DNA of 64,000 nucleotides from Plotosus lineatus (GCA_024760905.1 CM045734.1:41664564-41728563), one strand, 5' to 3'; shown: positions 25,540 to 38,288, counted from the first letter of the stretch. A program made the numbers and translations. The notes: a model not told the origin generated them from the sequence alone.

Positions 25540-26254
25540 TCAACCTTCATGGAGGTGTACATGGAGGAAACCTTTGCTCTTGACAAAGAACATTAAAGCC
25601 AAGACCGAATTTTGCCAGAGAGAACATAGACAAAGATCAGGTCTTCTGGAATAATGTTCTGTGGACAGATGAGTCTAAAGTTGACTTAATGGGACACCAG
25701 TACAGAAGTCGTGTTTGGCGAAAACCAATTACAACATTCTGGGGAAAGAAGCTCATACCAACTGTGAAGCATGGAGATGGAAGTTTCATGGTTTGGGGAT
25801 GCTTTGCTGCAGCAGGACCTGGCCAGCTCACTATCATAGAATCCACCATGAATTCTACTATGGATCAGAGGGGCTTGAAGAATATATGAAACCATCTGTA
25901 AAAAAATAATAATAATAACACCTGAAGGGAAACTGGACACTGCAACATGACAATGAACCAAAACATCATACTAAATCCAAATCTCATTGAAATGTTGTGG
26001 GGTGACATGAAACAGGCTGTGCATGCAAGGAACCCCTGAAACATCTCACAACTTAAAGAATTCTGTATTGAGGACTAGGGCAACTTTCCCCAGATTGATG
26101 TCAGACGAGTAAAAATATGTTGATTTCTGTTGTTTAATTACAATGAAATAACTTTCTTTATCGGAATAAATAAAAACAAGATTAGACATTGTTATATGAA
26201 CATTTTCTTCATAAAGTGTTGACTAATGGGATGACCTAATTTTTCACACGACTG
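25540..26254 (+). pseudogene. Tc1-like transposon, copy 2 (5'-truncated transposase)
   Basis: The readable part encodes the catalytic core: 'DQVFWNNVLWTDESKV' with the first Asp, 'WGKKLIPTVKHGDGSFMVWG', 'CFAAAGPGQL', 'LQHDNEPKHHTKS' (the second catalytic Asp position is D in HDN), then a deletion into 'SLKCCGVT'-type sequence where the PDLNPIE block should be, consistent with internal loss. The 3' UTR ends 'tttttcacacgactg' followed by TA. Copy 3 at 53125 is the same family. Confidence 0.85.

Positions 26255-26328
<74 letters not shown>
26255..26328. repeat. (TA)n microsatellite between two TA-inserting elements
   Basis: Fills the gap between the Tc1 copy 2 terminus and the MITE A copy 6 left TIR. 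Confidence 0.95.
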
Positions 26329-26331
<3 letters not shown>

Positions 26332-26843
26332 GGATCCTTCACTTTCCACGGTTAATTGGGGCCGAGATTTCCCAACACCCGCCCACCCCCGCGGCCATCA
26401 AATTTCGTAAAGCAGGATCACCACCCCAACCCCCCTTAGATTGATGTATACGTACATGTCCATGTGTATATAATATCAGTGAATGTACATTCAATGCTAT
26501 AAATGCTTATAATATCAATTAAACATAAAAATAATGCACAAGATGTAAATAAAATATAAATACACACACATGCAGACACACGTACGCAGATGCGCGTGCA
26601 CACACTTCGATGCACACCTCAAAAAAATATAACTAGTTGTAATGGGAGGTTTTGTGTTGTTTTTTGTTTTGTTTTGTTTTTTTGCATAATTGGCCTTGTT
26701 TTTGCGGCATTTTCCTTAACTTTTTCCCTATTCTTCCTTAATTTCCTTATTTTTTTAATTCGAAGAATATTTTAAAAGATAAATAAATAAAGCAATGCAC
26801 TGAAGCCGCATGAATTGAAGCGCAAAGTAGCGAGGGATCCTTG
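26329..26843 (+). mobile_element. Tigger-like MITE family A, copy 6
   Basis: CAGGGATCCTTCACTTTCC at the left, GCGAGGGATCCTTG at the right, all family blocks in between, about 515 bp. It is bracketed by AT arrays on both sides. Confidence 0.85.
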
Positions 26844-26849
26844 TGTATG

Positions 26850-26851
<2 letters not shown>

Positions 26852-26933
<82 letters not shown>
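26852..26933. repeat. (AT)n microsatellite
   Basis: Follows MITE A copy 6 after a short TGTATG stretch. Confidence 0.95.
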
Positions 26934-26934
<1 letters not shown>

Positions 26935-28386
26935 TAGTATATAACACAGAAAACTGAGCAAATGCAAAACAATTCTCATTCAGAAAATATGTGCTTCTCT
27001 GCTGATCAACATGAAACTGTGTGATAATATTTATGCAATTGGAAAACATCAATATTTCACCCAGGCTTTGTTTATGTATTATGAAATGATGTTCACCAAA
27101 CAAGGCTGTACCTTCCGTATGAGGAAAAAAATGTTTGCACACGTGTTTTAAAGTAGATCCAACCAAAAAAATGTATAATATCTTTTCTTCTCTTGTTGTG
27201 AGGAATCTGTGATGATTGAGTTGCATTTCTGTTTACGTGGTTCAATGTGTTACACATGCAGAATTGACACACAGGTGCTGACATAATGATCTGACCGTGC
27301 CTTCAATCCCGAGCTGAAGAAAACCAACACAATTTTGATTTATTATTGATTTATCATTTTGATTTATTATTGAATAATTTTCACATACTTTGGAAAAAGT
27401 GCACTTTTTTTTCATTTATTTTTTATTTTATAATTTTTTTTTACTAATCTGATCTTATTAACAGACATTTTTGATGACACAGTGTTCTCGCTGACAGCTG
27501 CTGTTTTAATGAAAGATACAAATAATTAACTTATACACAAATTAGCACTGAGATGCAATGCTGAGAATATTAGCCAAATACAAATTACCAAGCAAAGTGT
27601 CTGTCTCTTCAGAAAATCAGGGTGTGTGACAGAAATTGGTGAAGATCACATGACTATGTTGATATCAGAGAAGCCCAGGTAGAGTGACACTAAACATAAT
27701 TCAGTCTGCTGTTTAAAGGATGGATAACAGATGGCTTACAAGAGCTATTCTGTGTTTGCAAGGGTTTACATTATTAAGTTGTCACAGCTGTGCTGGATAA
27801 CATATTCTGCATTTATCACAAGGAATCAAACAAGGCGTTTAAGAGTGAAGAAATCATGTAAAAAGACAAAAATAAGGGGAATTTTAAGGTAAGATATTGT
27901 CTGTGATATCACCATTCACAGTCTATGCCTTGAGATCATAGCTAGTACCTCTGCCATCAGTACTGAGATTCCTTTATATCAGTGAACAAGCAGACAGGGG
28001 GAAAATCTTCCGAGAATGTCATCAGATTCTCCTGCCGTGTTTGGCCTGGCAGCTGATCGCACACCGAGTCGATGGCTCGGAACAGGTAAACTTACTGAGA
28101 AACCAAAAGCAGATGTTGTGCTTTAAAACCCCTGCTTAGATGTCTAATGACTCCTAAAGTTAAGGGCCGTTGATCTGGAACCACTTTGATTTGCCAGCAG
28201 AAATGGAGCATCGCGCTCGTAATGAGAGGCATTACCTAATCATGATGGGTGTCATTGAAACAAGAGCTTCTGAGACCTCTTTTATATAAAGAATATTTCA
28301 CTGGTGTTGAGTGTGTAATGGTTAGTGCAAAATGAACAACAAGAAGAAAAGAATAAAGGTTTGCCCAGATATTGGTGTCGTCTCTA

Positions 28387-28389
<3 letters not shown>
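26934..28389. other. Single-copy DNA, no gene recognised
   Basis: No repeats of the window's families here. A donor-like CAG|GTAAAC site occurs at 28084-28092 but with no recognisable exon before it. A conserved non-coding element cannot be excluded. Confidence 0.4.

Positions 28390-28438
<49 letters not shown>
28390..28438. repeat. (GT)n microsatellite
   Basis: GT array. Confidence 0.95.
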
Positions 28439-28441
<3 letters not shown>

Positions 28442-28603
28442 TCTTGGCTGTCTCAACAAAGGCTGACCAGTGTGAACGAAATGTGGCGATACATTTGGTT
28501 GTTGCTTCCAAAACAGTGGTGCTTCACTACATTGTGAACAAGATTCAAAGATAGCAGTTATCATGGTCTTGCAAAAAAATGATAGCCTGGCACTAAATTC
28601 AGA

Positions 28604-28690
28604 ACTGGGTGGCATTGTAGTGTTTTGGTTAACGCATCTGCCACATAGCAATAGGATCCTGGATTTGAGTCCAGCACCTCACTATCACAT
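28604..28690 (+). repeat. tRNA-like SINE head fragment
   Basis: 'gggtggcattgtagtgttttgg' (A-box region) followed by 'ggatttgagtccagc' (B-box-like). No known SINE body follows. Confidence 0.4.
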
Positions 28691-28736
28691 GCCCATAGTG
28701 TCAATCCCTAAGATTAATAAAGAGTGAGAAGCAGGG

Positions 28737-28811
28737 GTCCAGGGGGCACAGCCCCCGGTCAGGACCAGGGCGATGCCCTGGTGGGGGGAGTGCAGGGGGG
28801 GCAAAGCCCCC
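28737..28811. repeat. Three consecutive GC-rich hairpins
   Basis: Stem-loops with 3-nt loops: 28742-28747/28751-28756 (GGGGGC-aca-GCCCCC), 28764-28771/28775-28782 (ACCAGGGC-gat-GCCCTGGT), 28797-28802/28806-28811 (GGGGGC-aaa-GCCCCC). The stems are perfect and the block is strongly GC-rich in AT-rich surroundings. No function can be assigned; it may be the end of an unidentified transposon. Confidence 0.8.
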
Positions 28812-29788
28812 ACATAAAATTTTGGTTTTAAGGGTTTTTAAGAGTGATTTTTAAGCCATTTCATGCAAGTTTTATATGTAATGATTAAACACAGATACAG
28901 GGGGGGGGGATACAAAATTACACACATGTCTTTAAGATTTAATAATGAAGGAACTAATGAAATATGAAATGTAAACTAATAACACACATCAAAAATAAGG
29001 TTGGCTAAAGTAAATTATTAATTGTAACATTTCTCTTTTTTGAAGTTTCATCCAAATAATTCTTCATAATAATCTTTGCTGTCTTTGCTCATAGATGGCA
29101 TGTATCATATACAGCAACCATGCAACTACACAATTAGTTTACAAACTGAAAATAATGAACCATGTTAACAATTGTACTCATACAGATGGCAAGTATCCTG
29201 CGCAGCAACATTGCAAGAACACATGGAATTACAAACTGAAACTTATTAATAATATTAACAATTCGAACTAAATTATAACTAAATCTACATTTAACTAAAT
29301 TAGTAAATGAAAACATCATTTGAGCAAGATTCTGATAAATCTGATATATTCCCATCCCCATTCACGTTTCACAATGAAACGAAATAATTTATGCTATGTG
29401 TAGAATGCATGGAATGGTTAGTAAACCAGTTACACCCACCTTTTCACTGATTGTGTTCTGCATGAAGAATGATGACACCGAAGCCAATGAAGACTTGATC
29501 TTCGACAAATCTGTATGCGAATCACTTTCGATGTGGTGCTGAACATCTCAGAAACCCCGATTGCTTATAGCTTAATGTTTTGTTACAGGTTGTGCATCAA
29601 AAATGCGTGTTACTTGACTTGTCGGCTATGATGCATGGATACTTCAATGTCCAGTCGCTGTTAAATTTCTTTTGGTAAGTTGCAGCTCTTCGATACTTCA
29701 TGATTTTTGGCTTTGAAGGTCCCTCATCGTCCAAGCCGGCCATTTTCACGTTTATCGCTAACAACAAAGCACAGGGTATATTTGTGTA
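28812..29788. other. AT-rich DNA of unknown nature next to the hairpins
   Basis: No gene recognised. Around 29100-29240 two short segments repeat loosely ('atggcatgtatcatatacagcaaccatgcaa' type and 'atggcaagtatcctgcgcagcaacattgcaa' type), about 90 bp apart. Confidence 0.4.
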
Positions 29789-30324
29789 CAGACGCTCACC
29801 GACTTACGTTATTGTTTGGTATGGTTGACGGCTGGTTATTTTACATGAAGCTGAGCCAAGTCACTTTACATGAAGCTTAAAACAGCCAATCAACGCTTAC
29901 AATATGCGAGGCGCTCAACACCGAAAGTAGTTTACTTGCTTGTTCTTGAGACAAAGCGGACTTCTGATCTTTCAAGTGAGCAAGGGCGCCGTTGAATACT
30001 CGTTTAGTACTCAGCTTGCACTGATGTGAATCATCAGCAGAGCAGAGAGTTCTCTTTCTTTTCTGGATTCGGGTTTTCATTCATTTTACAACTCTCTTTG
30101 CATAACTGAATATACATGGTAGATTGCGCAGATCCGAGCAAATGGGAAAACTGTAAATTCTGGCATATGCCGGAAAACTTGCACCCATGCTAGTAGGCTT
30201 ACCCTTCTGACCAACCATATTTGCTTAGGGTTACAAAAGTCCGCAAAACAGTGTAAACACAAAGCTCACAGAGAAGACGACGTCTTAACACAAGGGTAAC
30301 ACGCTATATAACTGATATATACTA

Positions 30325-30401
<77 letters not shown>

Positions 30402-30571
30402 ACTGGGAAGAAGGAGGGGGCACATTCAGTCTGTCGTTTGTAAACAATGGACGCGGCATCATTACGTCATTATGTCAGCATACGACGTAGGTACGTCTAA
30501 ACTCAAAATTTGACAATTTAAAAAAAAAAAAAACCCGTAAAAACGAATGAATGTAAGTCAGAGAGTGTCTG
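29789..30571. mobile_element. Pogo-like transposon (family P, copy 1, 783 bp)
   Basis: Left end CAGACGCTCACCGACTTACG, right end inverted CAGACACTCTCTGACTTAC; TA flanks at 29787-29788 and 30572-30573. It shares 'ccttctgaccaaccatatttgc', 'cacaagggtaacacgc', 'tgaactgggaagaag' and 'tttgtaaacaatg' blocks with copy 2 at 59821. A 67-codon minus-strand frame at 29877-30080 is Lys/Arg-rich at its start but is not recognisable as transposase. An AT array at 30325-30394 lies inside. Confidence 0.8.
30325..30394. repeat. (AT)n microsatellite inside family P copy 1
   Basis: Absent at the same position of copy 2, where 'gtaacacgcagtgaactgg' is continuous. Confidence 0.95.
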
Positions 30572-30573
30572 TA

Positions 30574-31239
30574 TAGCGATTGCTGGTTGGCTGTAATCAG
30601 CCAATCAAGTGAACACCAACTAACAGGGGGAAAGCGGAAGTCTAATAATCCGGAAAAGTCGTGATTTGGCATTTGTCAAATTGCATCCTTAAAAAATAAA
30701 TAAAATTGGGAAATAATTGTATTAATGCATGAGATTTTAGACACCTTGCATGAGAGATTGAGGAGGAGATGAAATGCGTGAGTCTCACGCTTGATGCTTG
30801 AGAGTTGACAAGTATGCATGCCCATAACCAACCAAAGAGAAACATGAGAGAGGACATAATGCTTGCTTGGTGCATTTTTGTAAATAAACATAGAAATACA
30901 TAAAAACATCCAAAGCATTTGGCAGTAACATACCACTGCCTCTGCAGCCCACTAGAAGATGCTTTGAAGCTCGCTGATCTTCTGTGGCCCACTGTTGAGA
31001 ATGGCTGATCTACAGTAGGTATACTACCCGACCAATTGGAATGCTGCAGGAAATTATACCTAGCAATGATACTCTGATACACAAACATACAGTTTTGTTT
31101 TTTTGCTGTTTTTTTTTTTTTTGTCTCTTTTTCTTACCCATGACCAAGTCCACATCCTCCTCCTCCTCCATTTCCTAAAATACTTTTTTGATAAACAAAA
31201 ATAACACAGTGGTGAGCACTTGATTCTTGCGTACATCTT
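30574..31239. other. Single-copy DNA, no gene recognised
   Basis: The 148-codon minus frame at 30642-31088 matches nothing I know and has no splice context. Confidence 0.4.
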
Positions 31240-32695
31240 TCATCGTTCATCAGTAGTGTAGCTGGATGATGCAAATACATATTGATTTTCGTCAGAGCCT
31301 ACAATTCTGTAGGATGCTGTTCATATAGTCTACATTGATAAAACTTGATGCTGCACTCACGTTTATGAGATTCATACTGGATCCTGTAGAATGTATAAAG
31401 CTGGTCGAGACCGCTGTGGCCAGGATGAAATTCACATTGTTCCTCCTGAATCCGAGGTTCAACCGTCAATCAGATCCTGCTCTTCAGTAGTGCTGCGTAG
31501 ACTTCCAGGAAAATCTGAAGAGGGTGATTCCACAATAATTGGGACTGCCTCCCTGGTTTGACAATCCAGAGGTACGGCCCTGATGAGCACATGATGTTGC
31601 AGAAACATGTCAACCAAGATAGCTTTACAACATCCAGAGCCCTGAGATATTCAGGGCGGATCTCATCCAACCCCGGAGCCCAACCAGCAAGGAGTTTTTT
31701 TGAATACCTCGGCAATCTCATCCCCTGCTAAGGGTGGATCCCCACACACCTCCACTGGGTCTGCCTCCTCCACAGAGTGTGTGTTGGTGGGATTGCGGAA
31801 ATCCTCAAAGTATTTCTTCCGCCTCTGACAACATCCCCAGTCAAGGTGAGTAGCTCCTCACTTACACTGTAAATAGTATTTGGAGAGAACTGCTCCCATC
31901 CTGAGGCATTGGCTGATGGTCCAGAACCTTTTAAAGGCCAACTGATAGCCACCTTTCAGGCCCTCACCAAAGTCCTCCCACACCATTTGCATCAGCAACA
32001 GCACGCTTGTCCTGCTGGTACCAGTCTGCTACCTCGGGAGTTTCACAGGCCATTAAGACCTGATAGGCCTCCTTTTTCAGCTGGATGGCCTCCCTCACTG
32101 CAGGTTACTGCCACAATGGCCACAGCTATGGGCTGCCGCCTCCATCATGGAGGCACGAAACATGGCCCATTTGCCTCCTTTGAGATGTGATTGTAGCTCT
32201 GCCAAAGGTGGGAGTTAAAGGTCCCTGTTACAGAAGACTTTGCCAAATTTTCCCAGGAGGCCCTAACTACATGACTGGGCCTGCCAAGTCTGAAGTGTGG
32301 TCTCTACAGCCATTGGAACCAACTCACCACCAGGTGGTGATTGGTTGACAGCTCAACTCCTCTCTCCACCCGAGTGTCCAGAACATACATGACTGCAAAG
32401 TCGGTCATCAAACGGCGGCCTAGGGAGTCCTGGTGCTATATGCACTTATCGACAACTTTATGTTCAAACATGGTGTTCATGATGGACAAACCATGATGGG
32501 TACAGAAATCCAACAACAAAAAACCATCAAGTTCAGATAGGAGAGGCTTTGGCTGCCACCCACCTCCCAACTCACAATGCACCCGACACCTATAGCCTCT
32601 CCCGCAGGTGGTGGCTCCATGGGTGGGCATACCTATGTTTTCTTTTCAGACTGGTCAAGCCCCTCCCCCAGGCCTATATATATTTACTGGATGAT
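31240..32695 (-). pseudogene. LINE fragment: endonuclease C-terminus to start of reverse transcriptase
   Basis: On the minus strand, broken frames encode in order: a Pro/Cys-rich stretch with 'CELGGGWQPKPLLSELDGFLL', the end of an endonuclease domain ('LLDFCTHHGLSIMNTMFEHKV', matching the LxxFC...L.I.NT.F motif before DHR-type residues in AP endonucleases of LINEs), a long linker, 'AGWAPGLDEIRPEYLRALDVV' (the K.PG.D.I..E.LK motif at the start of RT), 'LSWLTCFCNIM', and near 31440 'EPRIQEEQCEFHPG' (RT block around the QxGFR motif, here changed). Catalytic YxDD is beyond the truncation. Stops and frameshifts throughout mean a dead copy. The family looks the same as the tail at 41098 but that link is inference. 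Confidence 0.8.
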
Positions 32696-33824
32696 CTATG
32701 TTGGGAAAGGCCAGATTTTTTAGCAGCGACTTTGCGTAATTCTAAAATTCATTCAGACTTAACCATCTGCTTTCACCGAAACTGAAACAACTTCTATCCT
32801 GCTCACTCAGCCTTTTTGTGTTTGAGCAACTGTGAGCGAAACTGGATCATCCAAGTATTTTTTACCATATTACCACATCCGTTTTTATTACAGACAAAAG
32901 TACCAAAAAAAAAAAAAAAAAAAAAGATTTTCTTGCCTGAGTGCAATGTGCCAATCCATGTTGCTGGGATGATGGTGTTGTCAATTATTATATGAAGTGG
33001 CACGCCCACACAATACTGATCAGGCAGAATTCAGGAGATTTTTTTTTCTTAACTCATATCGCTAAATTTGGATCATGTGAGGTAATTACAGAGCTGTAAT
33101 AGTCTCTGATTCTATTTTGCAAAGGCTTCTTTATGTTGTTTTTTACAAAACATTATAAGTTCTGCATCAGCTGCATGAAAAACAACCTCCTGCCAAGCAG
33201 CTCTTGATCACATCCTTAAATGTCATGGAGTTATGTGAACTCTGTGTCACAGCTGCTCCATCCAGGAATTCCATCTCCCAAAATGCTCATCCTTTAGCCA
33301 CACCCATTTCCCCTTGTTCATTCTTATCATGATGTTCAATTTAGAATTTATGTCCTTCTTTCATCTGACTCCTGGATATACATTATATATTTAATATTAT
33401 GTTTGATTGGTGTATTTATCTACTTGGTGTTGTTGTTTATTACTAGCTTTTATTGTTTGCCTATTAGTTTTTGTTCTTGAGTATGATTCCACCTCTATTT
33501 CCTTCAGTTTTTTCTACGTTGTTTGGTTACTCTCCTTATAGTTTTTGTTATAGTTTGAAGGCAAGTTATATTTAGATTTTTATTTATTTTAAGCACATAA
33601 CCTATCCAAATCTGCATTAGCTCTTTATAATGTCTCTTCATTATAGAAATGCAGATCCTGACTGATCACCATGTCAACAAATTGTAATTCAGATTTAGAA
33701 ATTATATTTTTTGTAGATATTTCATATAATTGTGCTTATATAATGATTCCCAACAATATCTGATATATCTGCTCTGTTACACTTTATGTACTATAGTATT
33801 GCTATTGATTATATAATACTCTCA
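32696..33824. other. Single-copy DNA with a poly-A tract
   Basis: A-run at 32907-32925. No gene recognised. Confidence 0.4.
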
Positions 33825-34165
33825 CTTACTTACACACAAGCATCATGGACCTCGTAATCCTATGAGGGTTTTGGGGAGACCATGTGCCTTATCTTAGCCA
33901 ACTCTTAGCTAAAATGGGTTGGGTACACCCTGAACAGCTCGCAGACCATTGCAGGGCCAACATGAACACAGCTATTTACATTCACACCTGGTTTCAATTT
34001 GGAACAGCCAGTTAGCCTAATATGCATCTCTTTGGTCTGTGGGAGGAAACCGAAGCATCAAGAGAAAGCACGTGCAAACATGTACACTGAAACACAGTCT
34101 CTGAGCCCAGGACTGAAACCAAGGACCTACTTTCTGTGAGACGGAGTGTGCTGATCACTACATCA
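33825..34165 (-). repeat. V-SINE, near full length
   Basis: Read minus: tRNA-like head ('gtgatgtagtgatcagcaca', 'ttggtttcagtcctg' B-box region), conserved domain 'cggtttcctcccacagacca', 'ggctaactggctgttccaaatt', 'gtgtgaatgtaaatag', then 'tgttcagggtgtaccc' tail. Confidence 0.75.
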
Positions 34166-35155
34166 CCAAATATGTAAGAGAATGCTAATTTTTCAGGATT
34201 TTAAATTTTGAACACTCAACTCTAGAGAGATTGGTCATCCTATACAATAGATACATCAGCTCCTCTTTTTCTATAAAATTTGTCTGTGATAGTTTGTGGA
34301 TGGATAAGACAACTTTTTATTTATTTATTTATTTATTTATTTATTCATTTTTTGTATATGGGGAAATAAGAAAGTTATAAGGCACAAGTATGAAATCAAT
34401 CGAATGAAATTACACACACACACACACACACACACAAACAAACAATCACAATCATTAGAAAAACTCATTCACTGCCCATCTTAATACTAATGCACTGGGA
34501 GCAGTAATTATTGAGTTATAACTCTCAAGGTAAGAAAATCAGACATAAAAGATGAAGTTGAAAAGTGTGCATGAGTATAATTTCAGGTAATAAAACTTTC
34601 CTCTCTTTTCCTCTCAGCGGTCAATTGACTAAGTGACCTTTAAGTGTTGCCACTGCTGGATTTACTATTGACAGCGTGAGATGTTAATTGTTTGGTAAGG
34701 AGAAGCTGGAGAGACCAATGCAGAGAGAACAGTGTTTTCTTCTTTCATTTATCTTCCTTGGTGTGGTGAATGAAGGCAAATTTCTTTCCATTTGTGTAAG
34801 CCTCGGTCAAGAAATTACAGTCTGCTCTCCCCACTGAGTAGCATATTTTCACAGATTAGATATTGTGCAGAAAAATGCATTACCGAACAAGTAAGACACA
34901 ATCTCCACCCCCGTGTCTGCCTTTGATCTCATGATGTGCTTCAACGAGAATGCTAATGTGATTATGGACTAACATATACACTTTTCAACACAAAAATGAT
35001 GGCAAAGTAAAGGCGTGTGGATGCACTTTAAAACAACCATAACAACAAGGACTACTTCTCAACAAAACAAGACATGATCTTTGTCAAATCTGCCTTTTCG
35101 AGCTTTTTCAAGGACCAGAAAGTAGACTTCCAATGGGCTGAACAGCCCCATGTGT

Positions 35156-35158
<3 letters not shown>
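34166..35158. other. Single-copy DNA with TTTA and CA arrays
   Basis: (TTTA)n at 34316-34345 and (CA)n at 34412-34434. 34600-34960 is less AT-rich and could include a conserved element; there is no coding signal. Confidence 0.4.

Positions 35159-35228
<70 letters not shown>
35159..35228. repeat. (CT)n microsatellite
   Basis: About 70 bp of pure CT. Confidence 0.97.
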
Positions 35229-35230
<2 letters not shown>

Positions 35231-36122
35231 AATCATTTGGTGGTCACATTCTACACATAATAGCAAGCCCTTAAAACAGGCTTTTAGCTATTGTGCGATT
35301 TTTAGTGACTCTATTTTTCTGTTTGAGTGGCAGACACTTTAACCTAACAGACCTTAATGCCGGTACCCTTCAGGGGAGGTAATTGCACTCTACTTCCATC
35401 TGCCCTGACCTGTTTCACCCTTGCTGAGCTCCACCAAGAGCTGGCCTTTCAGCAAGGCAGCTGGGCCAAGGTTCGGCTAAAAAGGCAGGAAAACAGATTT
35501 ATACAATGATACACAACGAGTATTGTATTATTATAATTCTAAAACTATGTTGGAGCTGAGGAGAACAAAATGTCTTCAGGAATATACACGAAAAATAGGC
35601 TTTAAAAAAAAAAAAAAAAAAAGATTTTCTAAAGCTTCATATTGAGGTTGTTGTGCAGCTGACCAAGCATTTCATCTCTAGTCACTTGTTACCAATGTAA
35701 AATCGGTGGACTGCTAGCTTGGCTGTTACTTAGACAGACTTTTTATTCTTGTTTTTCATGGTGACTGGACTCATGGTCATGAATTGAATGGACCCTTAAA
35801 ATTCATATCTTGATTCTTAGAATATGTTTTGTTAAGAGGTTTTTGGTTGTTTGTTTTAGTGTGTGCATTCTCTCAGCGAGTGGGACCCATGAGTTTAGTA
35901 AGCCGGCTGAAAAATGGACCCCATATGGGATGGTTTGTGGGTTCAAAGTTGCCAAATGTCAACTGTTCTCATGTGTATTTGGGCCCCTCCTGGATTATGC
36001 TTGGATCACATGGGCACCAAGTGAGTACGGGCCCAAAAGGGTAGCTTAACTGAAGCTCAGTAAAGTGCACCCCAATTCAACAGGCATCAAACAAATTAGC
36101 TAGCACAACACAAATAAACAAC
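35229..36122. other. Single-copy DNA, no gene recognised
   Basis: A-run at about 35603-35621; short frames at 35810-36049 are unassigned. Confidence 0.4.
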
Positions 36123-36440
36123 GCGGGGCCCATGGCGTAGTGGTTAGGGAGCTGGGCTCATGATCGGGAGGTTGTGTGTTCAAATCCCAGCTAGACCCCC
36201 ACTGTGCTCAGACCCCTGGGGAAGGTCTTTCCCACAAGTGTGCCTCTGTTCACCCAGCAGTATAAATGGGTACCAGTAAAAATATACTGTGAAGGTAACC
36301 TGCGATGGACTAGCGTCCGATCCAGGAGGAGTTGAACTCCTGGTCGCTTCACGTTACAGAAACCAGGGATAAGCATCGACGTGATGAGCCACTAGGCTCG
36401 GGTGTAAAAAACCCAACAGACTTTTCCTTACCTTTTTACT
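36123..36440 (+). repeat. tRNA-derived SINE family B, copy 2 (full length)
   Basis: Head GGGGCCCATGGCGTAGTGG (A box GCGTAGTGG), B-box-like GTTCAAATCCC at about 36179-36189, then the body described for copy 1 and the tail 'aaaaaacccaacagac'. About 318 bp. Confidence 0.85.
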
Positions 36441-37932
36441 TACACAAATAAACAAACAGTACAGTATAACACACAGTGACATCATGGTTAGACGTACTAA
36501 TAGCTTATAGCCAAAATTTTGTCCAATTACTTGCAAGGATACAATGGTATCGAAGATTGAACACCTTTGTCAGAAGAGAATACTGATAGTATCCAGTAAC
36601 ATTGGAAAACTAATATTCTTAAATACATTGTTAACTTCCACTTTTTTACACTTATGACCTAAATTTCTGGCAAACTAAAACATGAACTTGGGAAATCAGA
36701 CTGGAGTTATAGACTCTATACTGAATTATGTATTGTCTATCCCTTTTGAACACACCCACACTAGACTACTGTTGCTATTTTGTCTTTGTATATTTTTGTG
36801 CTTGTATTACACTTGTGAATATCAGACAATGAATGAGGTAGACTTGCATGTACACCAAACATCAATCAATTTGAATCACAGCTAGCATGGACTTAAAGAA
36901 CTATTGATCCACAGGTGGCTATTCTGAGTATTCTGAATACCTGCGAGATAAAACTGTGCAGCTGTGACCCTCCTGTTCATGTTTTCCACCTCTTCACCAT
37001 TCCGAGTCCCCTAGGCTTCATCTGTCGCTCGGGACGCCTGCCGTGCCAGCGTCATGCCAACCATGGCAAGATTAGAAAATTGCCCAAATGGTAGGGTGGA
37101 AAGGTATAATTGAAAATGGCAAAGAGGGCTTAATGGGGCAGATGTTTGAAATGAGCGCTCTACACTGTTAAGTATTGCAGAATAGAGATGAGGCAGGCCT
37201 CAGAGGACCAGTGCGCATAACGATTACTCTCCATGTCAGAACTCCAGGACAACGGCAGGCTAAGAAAGCCTGGCAGACAGCATGCAGACAAACATGAACG
37301 GTGCTTAATCATGGAGATTACTATGCCGCCACTGCTGCCATGACAGGGACTAATTGAGAGAACGCAAGACACCTTCTAATGAACATCTAATTAAAACCAA
37401 CTGCATGACTGCATGTTCCAGGAAAAAAAAAAACTTGAACTTACTTAGGCATCGCTTTCTATTTACCCAAATCTTGAGCTGAAAGAGATGGACAATATGC
37501 ATTAAGTGAACTGCTGTGTTTCTTTTTCTAAAAATAAATTTTGAGTTTTACTTTAGTTTTGAATTCATTTAAGTTTTACAGCTAGTTTTTTTTTTTCTTT
37601 CTTTCTTTTTGGCAGACACATATTTTTCCACTTATTTTATGTTAAAGTTAAATATCCTTGTTGGTCCTTAATGATTTGTCCAATATCACCTTAAAAAGAG
37701 CTGACGTTTGGGTCACCACCCAAAAACCTCTCCAATGAGTCCTTTGTTATGTCAGGGCTAGCATGGAGTTCTGCTAAACTCGAACACTCAACTTTAAATT
37801 ATACTATAACTGCACCACAGATTACCAAAATATAAAAATGAATCTGCTCCGTGTGTTTTTTTTTAACTGCTTCAGTTTAGAAGACAGGGAACAAAAATTC
37901 AGCTAGGAGTTACATTTGTCTGTTTGTTTTTG
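36441..37932. other. Single-copy DNA, no gene recognised
   Basis: 36960-37380 has balanced composition and few simple repeats, so it is a candidate conserved non-coding stretch. No exon is supported. Confidence 0.4.
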
Positions 37933-37945
37933 TTTTCAAAGAAAG

Positions 37946-38288
37946 GGCAGTGGTGGTCTAGTGGATAGGGCGCAGGATCGCTGACCCTAAGGTTAGGGGT
38001 TCAAGTCCCCACAGGGTTGTCACTGTCCCCTCAGTGCAGCTAACTGGGTTATCAAAGGCGGGCCATGTCTATCACTGTCTATGGTGAGAGGCATGTAAAA
38101 GAACCATTGCTGACTTTCGTAAAGAGTAGCTGCAAAGCCGTCAGCGTGTTTCTGTCCCTTGCTAAAAAAGGGTTGTGATAGGAAGGGCATCTGACGTAAA
38201 AATCTATTCCAAATCAAATGTGCGAATCTGATGATTCGTTGTGGTGACTCTCGAGAACGGGAAAAAGCCAAAAAGAAAAGAAGTTTTA
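37946..38288 (+). repeat. tRNA-derived SINE family A, copy 7 (full length, 13-bp TSD)
   Basis: Complete from GGCAGTGGTGGTCTAGTGG through B box GGTTCAAGTCC to an A/G-rich tail. TTTTCAAAGAAAG flanks it at 37933-37945 and 38289-38301. Confidence 0.9.

Noticed and set aside
30642..31088. 148-codon minus-strand frame
   Set aside because: No motif recognised and no supporting exon structure; adjacent to a dead LINE.
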